Positions 51,879-62,137 of a DNA stretch of 64,000 nucleotides are shown piece by piece. A model generated the notes under the pieces. That model was not told the DNA's origin and did not search any database. It worked only from the letters and a program-made list of their open reading frames with translations. Each line of letters starts with the position of its first letter. Position 1 is the stretch's first letter. The stretch comes from Yersinia thracica (GTDB lineage Bacteria > Pseudomonadota > Gammaproteobacteria > Enterobacterales > Enterobacteriaceae), in NCBI RefSeq assembly GCF_902170565.1, contig NZ_CABHXX010000133.1, positions 62,001-126,000 on the forward strand, read 5' to 3'. Both the position numbers and the translations under genes were made by a program.

Positions 51879-51996
51879 GTTCTACTCCAAAGGATTGTGT
51901 CTACCTCGTTGGTGTAGCATTAACCAACAGTAGGATGACTTTATTTCACCGGATACGCTTTCGTAAAGCAATAGTTAGCTGATATTCTACCACACT

Positions 51997-53283
51997 ATGA
52001 GCAAAACACACTTGACCGAACAGAAGTTTTCCGACTTCGCCCTGCACCCGTTAGTTATTGAAGCCCTTGAAAACAAAGGGTTTCAGTATTGCACGCCGAT
52101 ACAGGCGTTAGCATTGCCACTCACCCTTTCGGGGCGTGATGTAGCGGGTCAGGCGCAAACAGGAACCGGCAAGACGCTGGCATTCTTAGCGTCTACTTTC
52201 CATTATTTGCTTTCTCACCCCGCAGAAGAGGGTCGCCAGACTAATCAGCCGCGCGCATTAATTATGGCACCAACGCGCGAATTAGCCGTGCAAATTCACT
52301 CTGATGCAGAATCACTTTCCCAGATAACCGGGCTGAAATTAGGCTTGGCTTATGGCGGCGATGGCTACGATAAACAGCTTAAGGTGCTGGAAAGTGGTGT
52401 TGATATTCTGATCGGTACTACTGGTCGTTTAATCGATTACGCAAAACAAAATTATATTAACCTCGGTGCGATTCAGGTTGTGGTCTTGGATGAAGCTGAT
52501 CGGATGTACGATTTAGGCTTTATTAAAGATATCCGCTGGCTGTTCCGCCGTATGCCTTCTGTTGATAAGCGCTTAAACATGCTGTTCTCTGCCACACTCT
52601 CGTACCGGGTACGTGAACTGGCCTTTGAGCAAATGAATAACGCTGAATATGTTGAAGTGGAACCGTTGCAAAAAACCGGCCACCGCATTCAGGAAGAGCT
52701 GTTCTACCCTTCAAATGAAGAGAAAATGCGTCTGCTTCAGACGTTAATTGAAGAAGAGTGGCCAGATCGCTGCATTATTTTCGCCAATACCAAACATCGT
52801 TGCGAAGAAATCTGGGGCCATTTGGCTGCTGATGGTCACCGTGTCGGTTTGTTGACCGGTGATGTTGCACAGAAAAAACGCCTGCGGATTCTGGAAGATT
52901 TCACTAAAGGTGATTTGGATATTTTGGTTGCGACTGATGTTGCCGCCCGTGGCCTACACATTCCACTGGTCACCCATGTCTTCAACTATGACTTACCCGA
53001 TGACTGTGAAGATTATGTTCACCGCATTGGCCGAACTGGCCGTGCTGGCGAAAGTGGTCATTCCATCAGCCTGGCATGTGAAGAGTATGCGTTAAACTTA
53101 CCCGCTATTGAGACCTACACTGGCCATAGCATTCCGGTAAGTAAATATAATAGCGATGCGCTATTAACTGATTTACCCGCGCCAAAACGTCTGGCCCGTA
53201 CTCGCACCGGGAATGGCCCACGCCGTAACTCTGCCCCACGTCGCAGTGGTGCACCACGGAATAACCGTAAGCGACCGAGCTGA
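51997..53283 (+). CDS. rhlB: DEAD-box RNA helicase RhlB
   Basis: A 428-residue RNA helicase of the RNase E degradosome. The Q motif is in [20 protein letters not shown], Walker A in [11 protein letters not shown] (about residues 53-63), the DEAD box in [14 protein letters not shown], and SAT and [13 protein letters not shown] later. The basic C-terminal tail ([16 protein letters not shown]) is expected to bind RNA. gppA follows three bases after the stop. Confidence 0.97.
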   Translation: MSKTHLTEQKFSDFALHPLVIEALENKGFQYCTPIQALALPLTLSGRDVAGQAQTGTGKTLAFLASTFHYLLSHPAEEGRQTNQPRALIMAPTRELAVQIHSDAESLSQITGLKLGLAYGGDGYDKQLKVLESGVDILIGTTGRLIDYAKQNYINLGAIQVVVLDEADRMYDLGFIKDIRWLFRRMPSVDKRLNMLFSATLSYRVRELAFEQMNNAEYVEVEPLQKTGHRIQEELFYPSNEEKMRLLQTLIEEEWPDRCIIFANTKHRCEEIWGHLAADGHRVGLLTGDVAQKKRLRILEDFTKGDLDILVATDVAARGLHIPLVTHVFNYDLPDDCEDYVHRIGRTGRAGESGHSISLACEEYALNLPAIETYTGHSIPVSKYNSDALLTDLPAPKRLARTRTGNGPRRNSAPRRSGAPRNNRKRPS

Positions 53284-53286
53284 TAA

Positions 53287-54783
53287 ATGATGCTAAGTTC
53301 CACCTCACTTTATGCTGCCATCGATCTTGGCTCCAATAGTTTTCATATGTTGGTGGTACGTGAGGTGGCTGGCAGTATCCAGACGCTGGCCCGAATCAAG
53401 CGGAAAGTCCGCTTGGCGGCGGGTCTGGATAGCCAAAACCACCTATCGCAAGAAGCGATGGAACGTGGCTGGCAATGTTTGAAGCTTTTTTCAGAGCGCT
53501 TGCAGGACATTCCTTTGAATCAGATTCGCGTGGTCGCAACAGCAACCTTGCGTCTGGCCTCAAATGCTGAAGAATTCCTGCAAACTGCGGCTGAAATCCT
53601 CGGTTGTCCGATTCAAGTGATCAGTGGTGAAGAAGAAGCGCGTCTGATTTATCAGGGCGTTGCCCATACTACCGGTGGGCCAGAGCAGCGTTTAGTCGTC
53701 GATATTGGCGGTGGCAGCACAGAGCTGGTGACCGGCAATGGCGCTCAGGCAAATATTCTGGTCAGTTTATCAATGGGTTGCGTAACCTGGTTGGAGCGCT
53801 ACTTCAGTGACCGCAACCTGGCAAAAGACAATTTTGATCGTGCTGAATTAGCCGCTCATGAGATGCTAAAACCTGTCGCACAGCGCTTTCGTGACCATGG
53901 CTGGCAAATCTGTGTCGGTGCCTCTGGCACGGTTCAGGCCCTACAAGAAATCATGGTCGCTCAGGGTATGGACGAGCTGATCACCTTAGCCAAATTGCAG
54001 CAGCTCAAACAAAGAGCGATTCAATGTGGCAAACTGGAAGAACTGGAAATCCCCGGTTTAACACTGGAACGCGCACTGGTTTTCCCCAGTGGCCTGTCTA
54101 TCTTAATTGCGATATTCCAGGAGCTGGCGATTGAAAGTATGACGTTAGCCGGCGGCGCACTACGTGAAGGGCTGGTCTATGGCATGCTTCATTTGCCGGT
54201 AGAACAAGATGTTCGCAGCCGAACGGTGCGAAATGTACAGCGCCGCTATTTACTGGATACTGAACAAGCCAAACGCGTCAGTAAATTAGCCGATAACTTT
54301 TTGCTTCAGGTAGAAAAAGAGTGGCATCTTGATGGCCGATGTCGCGAATTATTGCAAAACGCCTGTTTGATGCACGAAATTGGTCTAAGCATCGATTTTA
54401 AACGTGCTCCGCAACATGCCGCTTACCTGATACGCAATCTGGACCTCCCTGGTTTTACTCCCGCGCAAAAACTACTTCTTGCGGCTTTGCTGCAAAATCA
54501 GAGTGATACGATCGATCTCTCGCTGTTAAATCAACAAAATGCATTGCCAGTAGATATGGCTCAGCATTTGTGTCGTTTATTGCGTCTGGCGATTATATTC
54601 TCCAGCCGTCGCCGGGATGACACACTGCCGGCGGTTAGGCTACGGGCCAATGGCGAGGGACTTTATGTGCTGTTACCTCAGAGCTGGCTGCAACAGCATC
54701 CTTACCGCGCAGAAGCATTAGAGCAAGAAAGTCATTGGCAGAGCTATGTTCAGTGGCCGCTATTATTAGAAGAATTGAACTAA
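53287..54783 (+). CDS. gppA: Guanosine-5'-triphosphate,3'-diphosphate pyrophosphatase GppA
   Basis: A 498-residue Ppx/GppA phosphatase that converts pppGpp to ppGpp. The actin-like ATPase fold shows [17 protein letters not shown] at the N terminus, [15 protein letters not shown], and [14 protein letters not shown] (phosphate loop). A C-terminal HD-like helical domain ([10 protein letters not shown]) follows. ATG codons at 53287 and 53290 are adjacent; the first is used. It is cotranscribed with rhlB and convergent with rep. Confidence 0.95.
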   Translation: MMLSSTSLYAAIDLGSNSFHMLVVREVAGSIQTLARIKRKVRLAAGLDSQNHLSQEAMERGWQCLKLFSERLQDIPLNQIRVVATATLRLASNAEEFLQTAAEILGCPIQVISGEEEARLIYQGVAHTTGGPEQRLVVDIGGGSTELVTGNGAQANILVSLSMGCVTWLERYFSDRNLAKDNFDRAELAAHEMLKPVAQRFRDHGWQICVGASGTVQALQEIMVAQGMDELITLAKLQQLKQRAIQCGKLEELEIPGLTLERALVFPSGLSILIAIFQELAIESMTLAGGALREGLVYGMLHLPVEQDVRSRTVRNVQRRYLLDTEQAKRVSKLADNFLLQVEKEWHLDGRCRELLQNACLMHEIGLSIDFKRAPQHAAYLIRNLDLPGFTPAQKLLLAALLQNQSDTIDLSLLNQQNALPVDMAQHLCRLLRLAIIFSSRRRDDTLPAVRLRANGEGLYVLLPQSWLQQHPYRAEALEQESHWQSYVQWPLLLEELN

Positions 54784-54815
54784 ATTCTTTGTGGCTGAGC
54801 AGCGCCGCATCAGCT

Positions 54816-56840
54816 TTACTGTGGCTTTTTAGCATTCGCAAGTTGCGCACGAATATTGGCCAGGTGACTCTGGCCTTTTTGCATCCGCTCTTCTGGGCTC
54901 ACGACTTTGCGCTCATTTTCCCATTTCAAATCATCCTGCGGCAATTCCATCAAAAAGCGGCTTGGTTCTGGCCGAATCAGCTCGCCATACTGCCGCCGTT
55001 CTTTGCACAAAGTGAAAAACAGTTCGCGCTGAGCACGGGTGATCCCAACATAGGCCAGCCGCCGCTCTTCATCGACATTATCTTCGTCAATGCTGCTTTG
55101 GTGTGGCAGTAAACCCTCTTCCATGCCAACCAAGAACACATACGGAAATTCCAGCCCTTTTGAAGCATGCAAGGTCATCAATTGCACTTGATCCAGCTCC
55201 TCATCACTTTCCCCGCGTTCCATCATATCGCGCAGGGTAAAGCGCGTGACAACCTGAGTCAGGGTCATTGGTTCATTCAATTCTGACCCTTCCAGCATTT
55301 CGGTCATCCAGCTGAATAATAAATTGACGTTTTTCATCCGCATCTCAGCGGCTTTCGGGCTGGGAGAGGTTTCGAACAGCCAACTCTCATAATCAATGCC
55401 GTGGATCAAATCCCGCACTGCCGCCACAGGCTCGCGTTCCACTAACCGAATAATGCTGTCCATCCAATGAGTAAAGCGCTGTAATGACTCCAGCCCACGG
55501 CCTTTCAGATGCTCGCCTAGCCCTAAATCAAAACTGGCACGAAACAGGCTTTTATTACGCACATTGGCCCATTCACCCAGCTTTTGAACCGTCGCTGAAC
55601 CTATCTCGCGCTTTGGGGTATTCACAATGCGTAAGAATGCGCTGTCATCATCCTGATTGGTCAATACCCGCAAGTAAGCCAGTAAGTCTTTGATCTCTGG
55701 GCGCGAGAAAAATGAATCGCCGCCGGAGATACGATAAGGTATGCGGTTTTGCATCAGCAGCTTTTCAAACAGCCGTGATTGGTGGTTGCCGCGATACAAA
55801 ATGGCATAGTCGCTGTATTGCGTTTTTTTCACAAAATGGTGGGCAATAAGTTCACCGACCACTCTTTCAGCTTCATGATCTTCATTATTGGCGGTAATCA
55901 CTTTGAGCTCATCACCATAACCCAACTCAGAAAAGAGCCTTTTTTCAAAAACATGGGGGTTATTGGCGATCAAAATATTCGCTGCTTTCAGAATTCGGCC
56001 CGAAGAGCGGTAGTTCTGCTCCAGCTTGATCACCTGCAACTGGGGGAAATCTTCATTCAGCAAAACTAAGTTCTGTGGCCGTGCACCGCGCCATGAATAG
56101 ATGGATTGGTCATCATCACCCACCACGGTAAAGCGCGCCCGACTGCCCACCAACAGTTTAACCATTTGGTACTGGCTGGTATTGGTATCCTGGTATTCAT
56201 CTACTAATAGGTAACGCAGCCGATTTTGCCAACGTTCGCGCACTTCCAGATTGTTTTGCAGCAACAGAGTTGGCAGCGAGATAAGGTCGTCAAAATCTAA
56301 TACATTGCAAGCTTTTAAATGGGCGTCATATAAGCCATAGCAATGGACGAACAGCTTATCGCGCTCGGATCGCGCCAACGCTGCGGCGGCGGCAGGATCG
56401 AGAAGATCATTTTTCCAATTTGAGATCTGGGATATCAGCTGTTGCAGCAACGTTTTATCGTCTTCCAACCACTTGTGGGTCAAATCTTTCAATAAACCCA
56501 GTTGGTCTTGCGCATCAAACAGTGAGAAATTGGATTTCATTCCCAGCGCTTTGTACTCTTTTTTGATGATTTCCAACCCCAAAGTATGGAATGTCGCAAT
56601 CATCAAACCCCGCGCTTCTTTGCGCCCTAAAGTCTGAGCCACACGCTCTTTCATCTCGCGTGCGGCTTTATTAGTAAAGGTTACCGCAGCAATATGCTTT
56701 GGCTGATAGCCACATTGGCGGATCAGATGCGCAATCTTATTAGTGATGACTCGGGTTTTGCCCGAACCCGCACCGGCCAACACCAGGCAAGGCCCGGTGA
56801 CAAATTCGACGGCTTGTTGTTGGCTGGGATTTAATCGCAT
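54816..56840 (-). CDS. rep: ATP-dependent DNA helicase Rep
   Basis: A 674-residue superfamily 1A helicase that clears proteins ahead of the replication fork. It begins [36 protein letters not shown]; Walker B is [19 protein letters not shown], followed by [18 protein letters not shown] and [18 protein letters not shown]. The ATG at 56840 matches E. coli; the open frame continues upstream without similarity. It is convergent with gppA and divergent from ppiC. Confidence 0.97.
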   Translation of the reverse strand: MRLNPSQQQAVEFVTGPCLVLAGAGSGKTRVITNKIAHLIRQCGYQPKHIAAVTFTNKAAREMKERVAQTLGRKEARGLMIATFHTLGLEIIKKEYKALGMKSNFSLFDAQDQLGLLKDLTHKWLEDDKTLLQQLISQISNWKNDLLDPAAAAALARSERDKLFVHCYGLYDAHLKACNVLDFDDLISLPTLLLQNNLEVRERWQNRLRYLLVDEYQDTNTSQYQMVKLLVGSRARFTVVGDDDQSIYSWRGARPQNLVLLNEDFPQLQVIKLEQNYRSSGRILKAANILIANNPHVFEKRLFSELGYGDELKVITANNEDHEAERVVGELIAHHFVKKTQYSDYAILYRGNHQSRLFEKLLMQNRIPYRISGGDSFFSRPEIKDLLAYLRVLTNQDDDSAFLRIVNTPKREIGSATVQKLGEWANVRNKSLFRASFDLGLGEHLKGRGLESLQRFTHWMDSIIRLVEREPVAAVRDLIHGIDYESWLFETSPSPKAAEMRMKNVNLLFSWMTEMLEGSELNEPMTLTQVVTRFTLRDMMERGESDEELDQVQLMTLHASKGLEFPYVFLVGMEEGLLPHQSSIDEDNVDEERRLAYVGITRAQRELFFTLCKERRQYGELIRPEPSRFLMELPQDDLKWENERKVVSPEERMQKGQSHLANIRAQLANAKKPQ

Positions 56841-57103
56841 AGCACTTGGCAGCTCTGTAGGTAAACGGGGGGAACAGGATTGTAGCAGAAAGCGGCCGAT
56901 GAAAAAAAACCACCTGCCATCTTTTACTCTATGAAACACGTGCTCTATAAAACACGTGATTTGTAAAACGCATGATTTGTAAAACGCAAAGCACGGTGGC
57001 CCCATCACGACCAAAATACGTTACACTGGCGCGCTTCAAGGCTCCCTTGAAGATAATCTTCGTTCAAATAACCCTACCCAATAAATTGGTGGTGATTGTT
57101 ACT

Positions 57104-57385
57104 ATGGCAAACAAAGCTTCTGCACTGCACATTCTGGTTGATGATGAAAAGCAGGCAAACGATATTCTGGCGCAGTTAAATAACGGTGCCAATTTCCAAG
57201 AGTTAGCGAAAAAGTTCTCTAACTGCCCGTCAAAACGCAACGGCGGCGATCTGGGTGAGTTCAATAAAGGGGATATGGTTCCAGCATTCGATAAAGCTGT
57301 ATTCAGCTGCGAACTACTGCAACCTTATGGCCCAGTAAAAACTCAGTTTGGTTATCATATTATTAAAGTTTTATATCGCAATTAA
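57104..57385 (+). CDS. ppiC: Parvulin-type peptidyl-prolyl isomerase PpiC
   Basis: A 93-residue single-domain parvulin. The rotamase fold is covered by [45 protein letters not shown] and the C-terminal [14 protein letters not shown]. It catalyses prolyl cis-trans isomerisation in the cytoplasm. The ATG at 57104 gives the E. coli-like start [12 protein letters not shown]; the frame is open earlier. In E. coli ilvY/ilvC follow; here a fimbrial operon does. Confidence 0.95.
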   Translation: MANKASALHILVDDEKQANDILAQLNNGANFQELAKKFSNCPSKRNGGDLGEFNKGDMVPAFDKAVFSCELLQPYGPVKTQFGYHIIKVLYRN

Positions 57386-58000
57386 ATTAATCATGCGCCA
57401 CCTGCCGGCGGCGCAAATAATACATTGCTAATATTCCTATTTACCCCCCCACAAGAATGCACATCGAAAAATAATTATTTTCAGAAAACAACATAGATAT
57501 TATTAGCCATCTGCGCCTAAGTCGTTACATCTATACAAAACACACACTTAACTTTACAAACCATATATTGAATTATATGAATAAATTGCATTTAAATGTT
57601 AAAAAAAAGCAGTGATAATGTGATTTATAAATAAAACAACAAGAAAGATCTCATTAGCGACTTTTCAAATAAAATAAAAATACATACAAAACAATAAGTT
57701 AAATTCAGTTGAGTGAAAAGTGAATTTCACTGGGAATCTTCCTACAAACATTGGTTTGTTTGTCCTATGTGCGCCCCACGTCACATTCTATATTATTGTC
57801 GTCATCAAGTAAGGGACGCAGAGGGAATAAAACCACTGAGTCACTTTAAATGAAAACCTTGTGGAAAGCTGACGAATATAATCGAATGTTATTCGCCATA
57901 TAGTCATTAACCACTTCATCTTTATTAAGTTAAGTTCTCACTCGCATTTAGATACCAATGAGAATTTAACCCATTTTAAATTATCGCATTGGAGTTTCAA
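57386..58000. other. AT-rich region upstream of the fimbrial operon
   Basis: A 615-bp non-coding stretch, clearly richer in A and T than the neighbouring core genes. It should hold the fimbrial promoter and its control sites. A 13-bp palindrome AGTGAATTTCACT lies at 57719-57731. A short GC hairpin (TGCGCC with GGCGCA) follows ppiC at 57394-57414. No recombinase gene or long inverted repeats that would indicate an invertible promoter were seen. Confidence 0.5.
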
Positions 58001-58531
58001 ATGAATAAGATTACTTTGGCTATGGCTTTATTCGCAGCATCTACAACTGCTTCAATGGCAGCCAGCAATAATACAATTACTTTCCAAGGTGAAGTCACCG
58101 CACAAACTTGTGCTGTGACTGTCAACGGCCTTGATGCAAACCCAATGATACTGTTGCCAACAGTATCAAGCAGCGATTTAGATGCTTCGGGTAAAACCGC
58201 CGGTAAGACAACCTTTACTCTGGGTGTATCCGGCTGTGCAGCAAGCGCTGATGATATTGATATCAAAACAGTTTTCGTTGGTAACCAAGTTACAACTAAT
58301 GGTAACTTACAAAATACCGGCACAGCATCAAATGTTGAGCTTCAATTACTGAAAGATGCCGTCACAACAACAGGTATTGATCTGAATAGTGGTGTAGCAC
58401 AAGAGGGTATGGTGTTAAAAGCCAACGAAACATCAGCAGAACATGATTTCGCTGTTCAATATTTTGCTACCGGTCAAGCGGGCCCTGGTTCTGTGGTAGC
58501 CTCTGTACAATACGCAGTTTCTTACCTGTAA
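58001..58531 (+). CDS. Major fimbrial subunit, chaperone-usher type
   Basis: A 176-residue pilin of the FimA superfamily. The signal peptide is residues 1-20 (ending in SMA). The mature protein has an N-terminal donor strand (NNTITFQGEVTAQTCAVTV), two cysteines (TCAV and SGCAA) that form the pilin disulfide, and a C-terminal beta-zipper strand (ASVQYAVSYL) with the penultimate-type tyrosine bound by the chaperone. GGAG lies at 57991-57994. It starts an operon with chaperone, usher, adhesin and second chaperone, and should be its most abundant product. I do not know a gene name for it. Confidence 0.92.
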   Translation: MNKITLAMALFAASTTASMAASNNTITFQGEVTAQTCAVTVNGLDANPMILLPTVSSSDLDASGKTAGKTTFTLGVSGCAASADDIDIKTVFVGNQVTTNGNLQNTGTASNVELQLLKDAVTTTGIDLNSGVAQEGMVLKANETSAEHDFAVQYFATGQAGPGSVVASVQYAVSYL

Positions 58532-58551
58532 TATCAGTATGGTAGGATAGG

Positions 58552-58623
58552 TTATACTCTGTGTAATTGAAGTTGCGGGTAGGCGCTGTAGCTAACCCCC
58601 GCAGCTTCGAACACCAAGGGTAT
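58552..58623. repeat. Short ERIC element inside the fimbrial operon
   Basis: TATACTCTGTGTAATTGAAG and TTGCGGG form an imperfect inverted repeat with CCCGCAGCTTCGAACACCAA and GGGTATA around a shortened core (TAGGCGCTGTAGCTAA). This internally deleted ERIC of about 72 bp lies between the pilin gene and the first chaperone gene. Confidence 0.8.
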
Positions 58624-58662
58624 AATACTATTTTGCCGTTCCTTTCAGAGGATATTCCCATC

Positions 58663-59388
58663 ATGTTTAATATAAATAGCTACCGTTATCTGCTTATCCC
58701 TTTATTAATTCTTATGGGTATGTCTTTTGCTAATGCCAGCGTAGTCATGAGCGGCAGCCGTATTATATATTCGGCAAGTGAAAAAGAGCACAGTGTCCAA
58801 TTAACCAATAAAGATAATTTTCCTAATGCTGTCCAGGTCTGGTTAGACAGTGGTGATGCTCAATCAACACCAGAAACGGGTAAAGCCCCGTTTATCGTCA
58901 CCCCGCCGTTCTTTCGTATTGAAGCAAATGCAGGCCAAACATTACGGCTGAAATATACCGGTAGTGGTTTGCCAACGGACAGGGAATCTGTGTTCTATCT
59001 TAATTTCTTACAGGTTCCCCCCGTTAATAAAGCAGAAAAGAATAATAAAATGTTAGTGTTAATGCGTAATCGCATTAAAGTGTTTTATCGGCCCGAAAAT
59101 ATTGCTGGCCGTGTTGACCAAGTTGCTAGCACACTGACTTTTACTGTACGCCAACAAGGTAAAGATGTTGTTGTGACAGGCAAAAATCCAACCGGGTTCT
59201 ATGCCACCATTGCCAGTGGTGAAGTCGTTGGCGGTGGTAAAAAACTCAAAATGAAATCAGAGATGATTGCTCCAATGTCTCAGGCTCAGTGGATTATCCC
59301 AAATTCATCTGCCCCTTCAAATGCTATTGTTAATTTCCTGTTAGTAAATGATTTTGGCGGGCAAGATACCGGTAGTTATAAAATTTAA
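58663..59388 (+). CDS. Periplasmic fimbrial chaperone (PapD-like), first copy
   Basis: A 241-residue PapD-type chaperone. A signal peptide (about residues 1-26, ending in ANA) is followed by the first immunoglobulin-like domain with SRIIYSASEKEHSVQLTN, VTPPFFRIEANAGQTLRLKY and the family signature LPTDRESVFYLNFLQVPP. A short F1-G1 region suggests the FGS subtype. The second domain ends in VNDFGGQDTGSYKI. ATG at 58663 follows AGAGGA; the frame extends upstream into the ERIC. It donates a strand to pilins until the usher accepts them. Confidence 0.92.
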   Translation: MFNINSYRYLLIPLLILMGMSFANASVVMSGSRIIYSASEKEHSVQLTNKDNFPNAVQVWLDSGDAQSTPETGKAPFIVTPPFFRIEANAGQTLRLKYTGSGLPTDRESVFYLNFLQVPPVNKAEKNNKMLVLMRNRIKVFYRPENIAGRVDQVASTLTFTVRQQGKDVVVTGKNPTGFYATIASGEVVGGGKKLKMKSEMIAPMSQAQWIIPNSSAPSNAIVNFLLVNDFGGQDTGSYKI

Positions 59389-59447
59389 TAATTATAAAAT
59401 TCAATAGTTATAAAATTCAGTAGTAACTTTCCGGCTAAGGAATATTT

Positions 59448-62132
59448 ATGGGGCTTGCACAAGTCGAACTAAAACAAGTCGTTCTAAAAAAGAATTTTTC
59501 TGACCGCAAGAAGTTATTAACGTTGTGCATAACTTTAGTTTTACATGTCGATACTGTTTTGGCGCAGGAAGACCCACAAAATCTCGAATTTGATGAATCT
59601 CTCTTTTTAGGCACAAAATTTGCGTCGGGCCTGAACCAGTTGAATAAAGAGAATTCTATTACGCCCGGAAACTACGATGCTGTAGATGTCTTGGTTAATA
59701 ACACACTATTCAAGCGCACAACGGTTAAGTTTATTAAAAATGCTGATTCATCGGAGGTTTACCCGTGCCTGGATGATGAGTTTTTAACAGCTGCCGGCGT
59801 TGAACTATCCAATAAAAATAACACCACGCCTAAAGAACCTAATGCCACTGAGGTAGAATCAGAAGTAGAAGCAGCACCTTCAGATTCTGTGGCTACAGGG
59901 CAATGTCTGCCATTATCAGAGCGAGTAAAAGGGGCGTCTTTTCATTTTGATCAGGCCAAACTGCGCTTAGAGCTTTCTATTCCACAATCATTATTACAAA
60001 AACGGCCTCGGGGTTATATCGAGCGCGCAGAATGGGAAGAAGGCGAAAAACTCGCATTCGTTAACTACAGCGCTAACTTTTATCGTAGCGACACGCAATC
60101 CCAGCAAAATAGCACTTCTGATTACGGTTTTGTTGGCCTAAAAAGTGGCCTCAATCTCGGATTGTGGCAATTACGTCAACAATCAAATGTGCGCTATGCC
60201 AGTAATAGCAATAACAGTGATACTCAGTGGAATAATATCCGCACTTATGTGCAGCGTCCTATCGAGCAATTAGATAGCCAATTGACACTGGGTGAAACTT
60301 TCACCGATAGCACCTTATTTGGCACCATGTCATTTCGTGGCGCAAAAATGGCAACCGACCAACGTATGTGGCCACAATCAATGCGCGGCTTCGCTCCTGA
60401 AGTTCGTGGTGTTGCCACCAGTAATGCCCGAGTGATTATTCGCCAGAATGGGCGTGAAATATATGAAACCAACGTCGCTCCCGGCCCATTTGTTATTAAC
60501 GATTTGTACAGTACCACCAGCCAGGGTGACCTTAATGTTGAAGTGGTAGAAGCGAATGGCAGCCGCTCGACATTTACTGTGCCTTTCAGTGCGGTACCGG
60601 ATTCAATGCGCCCAGGCGTGAGCCGTTATAATGCGGTCATTGGGGAATCACGTGATTTCACTAATATTGATAGCTATTTCACTGATTTTACCTATGAGCG
60701 TGGGCTGACCAATCAAATAACAGCCAACAGCGGGCTTCGTTTAGCACAAGATTATGCCGCATTACTTGCGGGGGGTGTATTAGGGACGCCAATTGGCGCA
60801 TTTGGTCTTAATACCACCTATTCCCATGCTAAAGTTGAAGATGATCAAACCCAGAATGGCTGGCGGATGCAGGCAACTTATAGCCAGACATTTAATGAAA
60901 CCGGCACCACATTCTCATTGGCGGGATATCGCTATTCAACCAAAGGGTATCGTGATTTAAATGATGTGTTCGGTGTGCGTTCAGTGCAAAAAAATGGCGG
61001 GACTTGGGATTCATCGACCTATAAGCAGCGCAGCCAATTTACCACCACAATAAACCAAACTTTGGGTGAATATGGTCAATTAGCTGCCTCAGCTTCAACC
61101 AGTGATTATTATAACGATACCCAGAGAGATACCCAGTTACAGCTAAGCTATTCAAATAATTATAACGATATCAGCTATAACGTGGCCCTTAGCCGTCAGC
61201 GCACAATTTATACTTCCACCCAGTTTGGTTGGGATGTCGATGATACTGATCAGACGGCAACAACAACGCGCTACGGTAATACCGAAAATATCGCTTCATT
61301 GACAGTGTCTATTCCACTGAATATTGGCGGCGGGAATCAATATTTATCCATGTCGGCCAACCGTAATCCAAAAAGTGGCAATAGCTATCAGACGGCGTTA
61401 TCGGGCACCACCGGTGAACGTAATACTTTTAATTACTCAGTCAATGCGGGTTATGACGACAGTAATATCGGTGGCAGTTCAAATAGTTGGGGAGCAAATG
61501 TGCAAAAACAATTCCCTAACGCAACCGTCAATGGCAGTTATTCTCGTGGCAATAATTATACCCAATACGGCGCGGGTGCTCGCGGCGCAGCGGTAATACA
61601 CAGCAAAGGTGTGACACTCGGGCCTTATTTGGGCGAGACCTTCGGGTTAATTGAAGCCGATGGTGCTCAAGGCGCGACAGTGCGAAATGCACAAGGGGCG
61701 AGAATTGATAATAATGGTTTTGCTCTGGTGCCGTCATTAACGCCTTATAATTACAATACGGTCGGTTTGGATACCAAAGGCATTAATCGCAATACTGAAT
61801 TGAAAGAAAATCAGGGCCGGGTTGTTCCTTATGCTGGGGCCGCGGTGAAAGTGAAATTCGAAACTTTGACCGGCTACGCGCTATTAATTCAGACCCAAAC
61901 AGCGGATGGTGAGGGATTACCACTGGGCGCTGATGTCTTTAACAGTAAAGATGAACTGGTCGGTATGGTGGGTCAGGGGAATCAGATCTATGTGCGAGTG
62001 AAAGATAAAAAAGGCTCACTTTATGTTCGCTGGGGTGAAAGTAGCACCGAGCAATGTGAACTCCCTTATGATTTTGCTAGCCAAGATACTGAGCAAGATA
62101 TTATCAATATAACAGGCAGTTGCCGCCGTTAA
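59448..62132 (+). CDS. Fimbrial outer membrane usher protein
   Basis: An 894-residue FimD/PapC-type usher. After a signal peptide that is preceded by a long basic n-region (cleavage probably after LAQ near residue 39), the N-terminal domain is seen in LEFDESLFLG, the barrel begins about residue 180, the plug lies near residues 300-390, and the two C-terminal domains follow with VPYAGAAVKVKFET and GADVFNSKDELVGMVGQGNQIYVR. The final CELPYDF...ITGSCRR carries the conserved cysteine pair. It secretes and assembles the subunits encoded around it. Confidence 0.94.
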   Translation: MGLAQVELKQVVLKKNFSDRKKLLTLCITLVLHVDTVLAQEDPQNLEFDESLFLGTKFASGLNQLNKENSITPGNYDAVDVLVNNTLFKRTTVKFIKNADSSEVYPCLDDEFLTAAGVELSNKNNTTPKEPNATEVESEVEAAPSDSVATGQCLPLSERVKGASFHFDQAKLRLELSIPQSLLQKRPRGYIERAEWEEGEKLAFVNYSANFYRSDTQSQQNSTSDYGFVGLKSGLNLGLWQLRQQSNVRYASNSNNSDTQWNNIRTYVQRPIEQLDSQLTLGETFTDSTLFGTMSFRGAKMATDQRMWPQSMRGFAPEVRGVATSNARVIIRQNGREIYETNVAPGPFVINDLYSTTSQGDLNVEVVEANGSRSTFTVPFSAVPDSMRPGVSRYNAVIGESRDFTNIDSYFTDFTYERGLTNQITANSGLRLAQDYAALLAGGVLGTPIGAFGLNTTYSHAKVEDDQTQNGWRMQATYSQTFNETGTTFSLAGYRYSTKGYRDLNDVFGVRSVQKNGGTWDSSTYKQRSQFTTTINQTLGEYGQLAASASTSDYYNDTQRDTQLQLSYSNNYNDISYNVALSRQRTIYTSTQFGWDVDDTDQTATTTRYGNTENIASLTVSIPLNIGGGNQYLSMSANRNPKSGNSYQTALSGTTGERNTFNYSVNAGYDDSNIGGSSNSWGANVQKQFPNATVNGSYSRGNNYTQYGAGARGAAVIHSKGVTLGPYLGETFGLIEADGAQGATVRNAQGARIDNNGFALVPSLTPYNYNTVGLDTKGINRNTELKENQGRVVPYAGAAVKVKFETLTGYALLIQTQTADGEGLPLGADVFNSKDELVGMVGQGNQIYVRVKDKKGSLYVRWGESSTEQCELPYDFASQDTEQDIINITGSCRR

Positions 62133-62137
62133 CCATT

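Noticed and set aside
56841-57014. N-terminal extension of Rep by 58 residues
   Set aside because: The extension has no similarity to Rep, and the ATG at 56840 gives the E. coli-like start and length.
57386-58000. Possible invertible promoter (fimS-like) before the fimbrial operon
   Set aside because: No pair of long inverted repeats and no recombinase gene is visible near; the only palindrome is a short 13-bp site.
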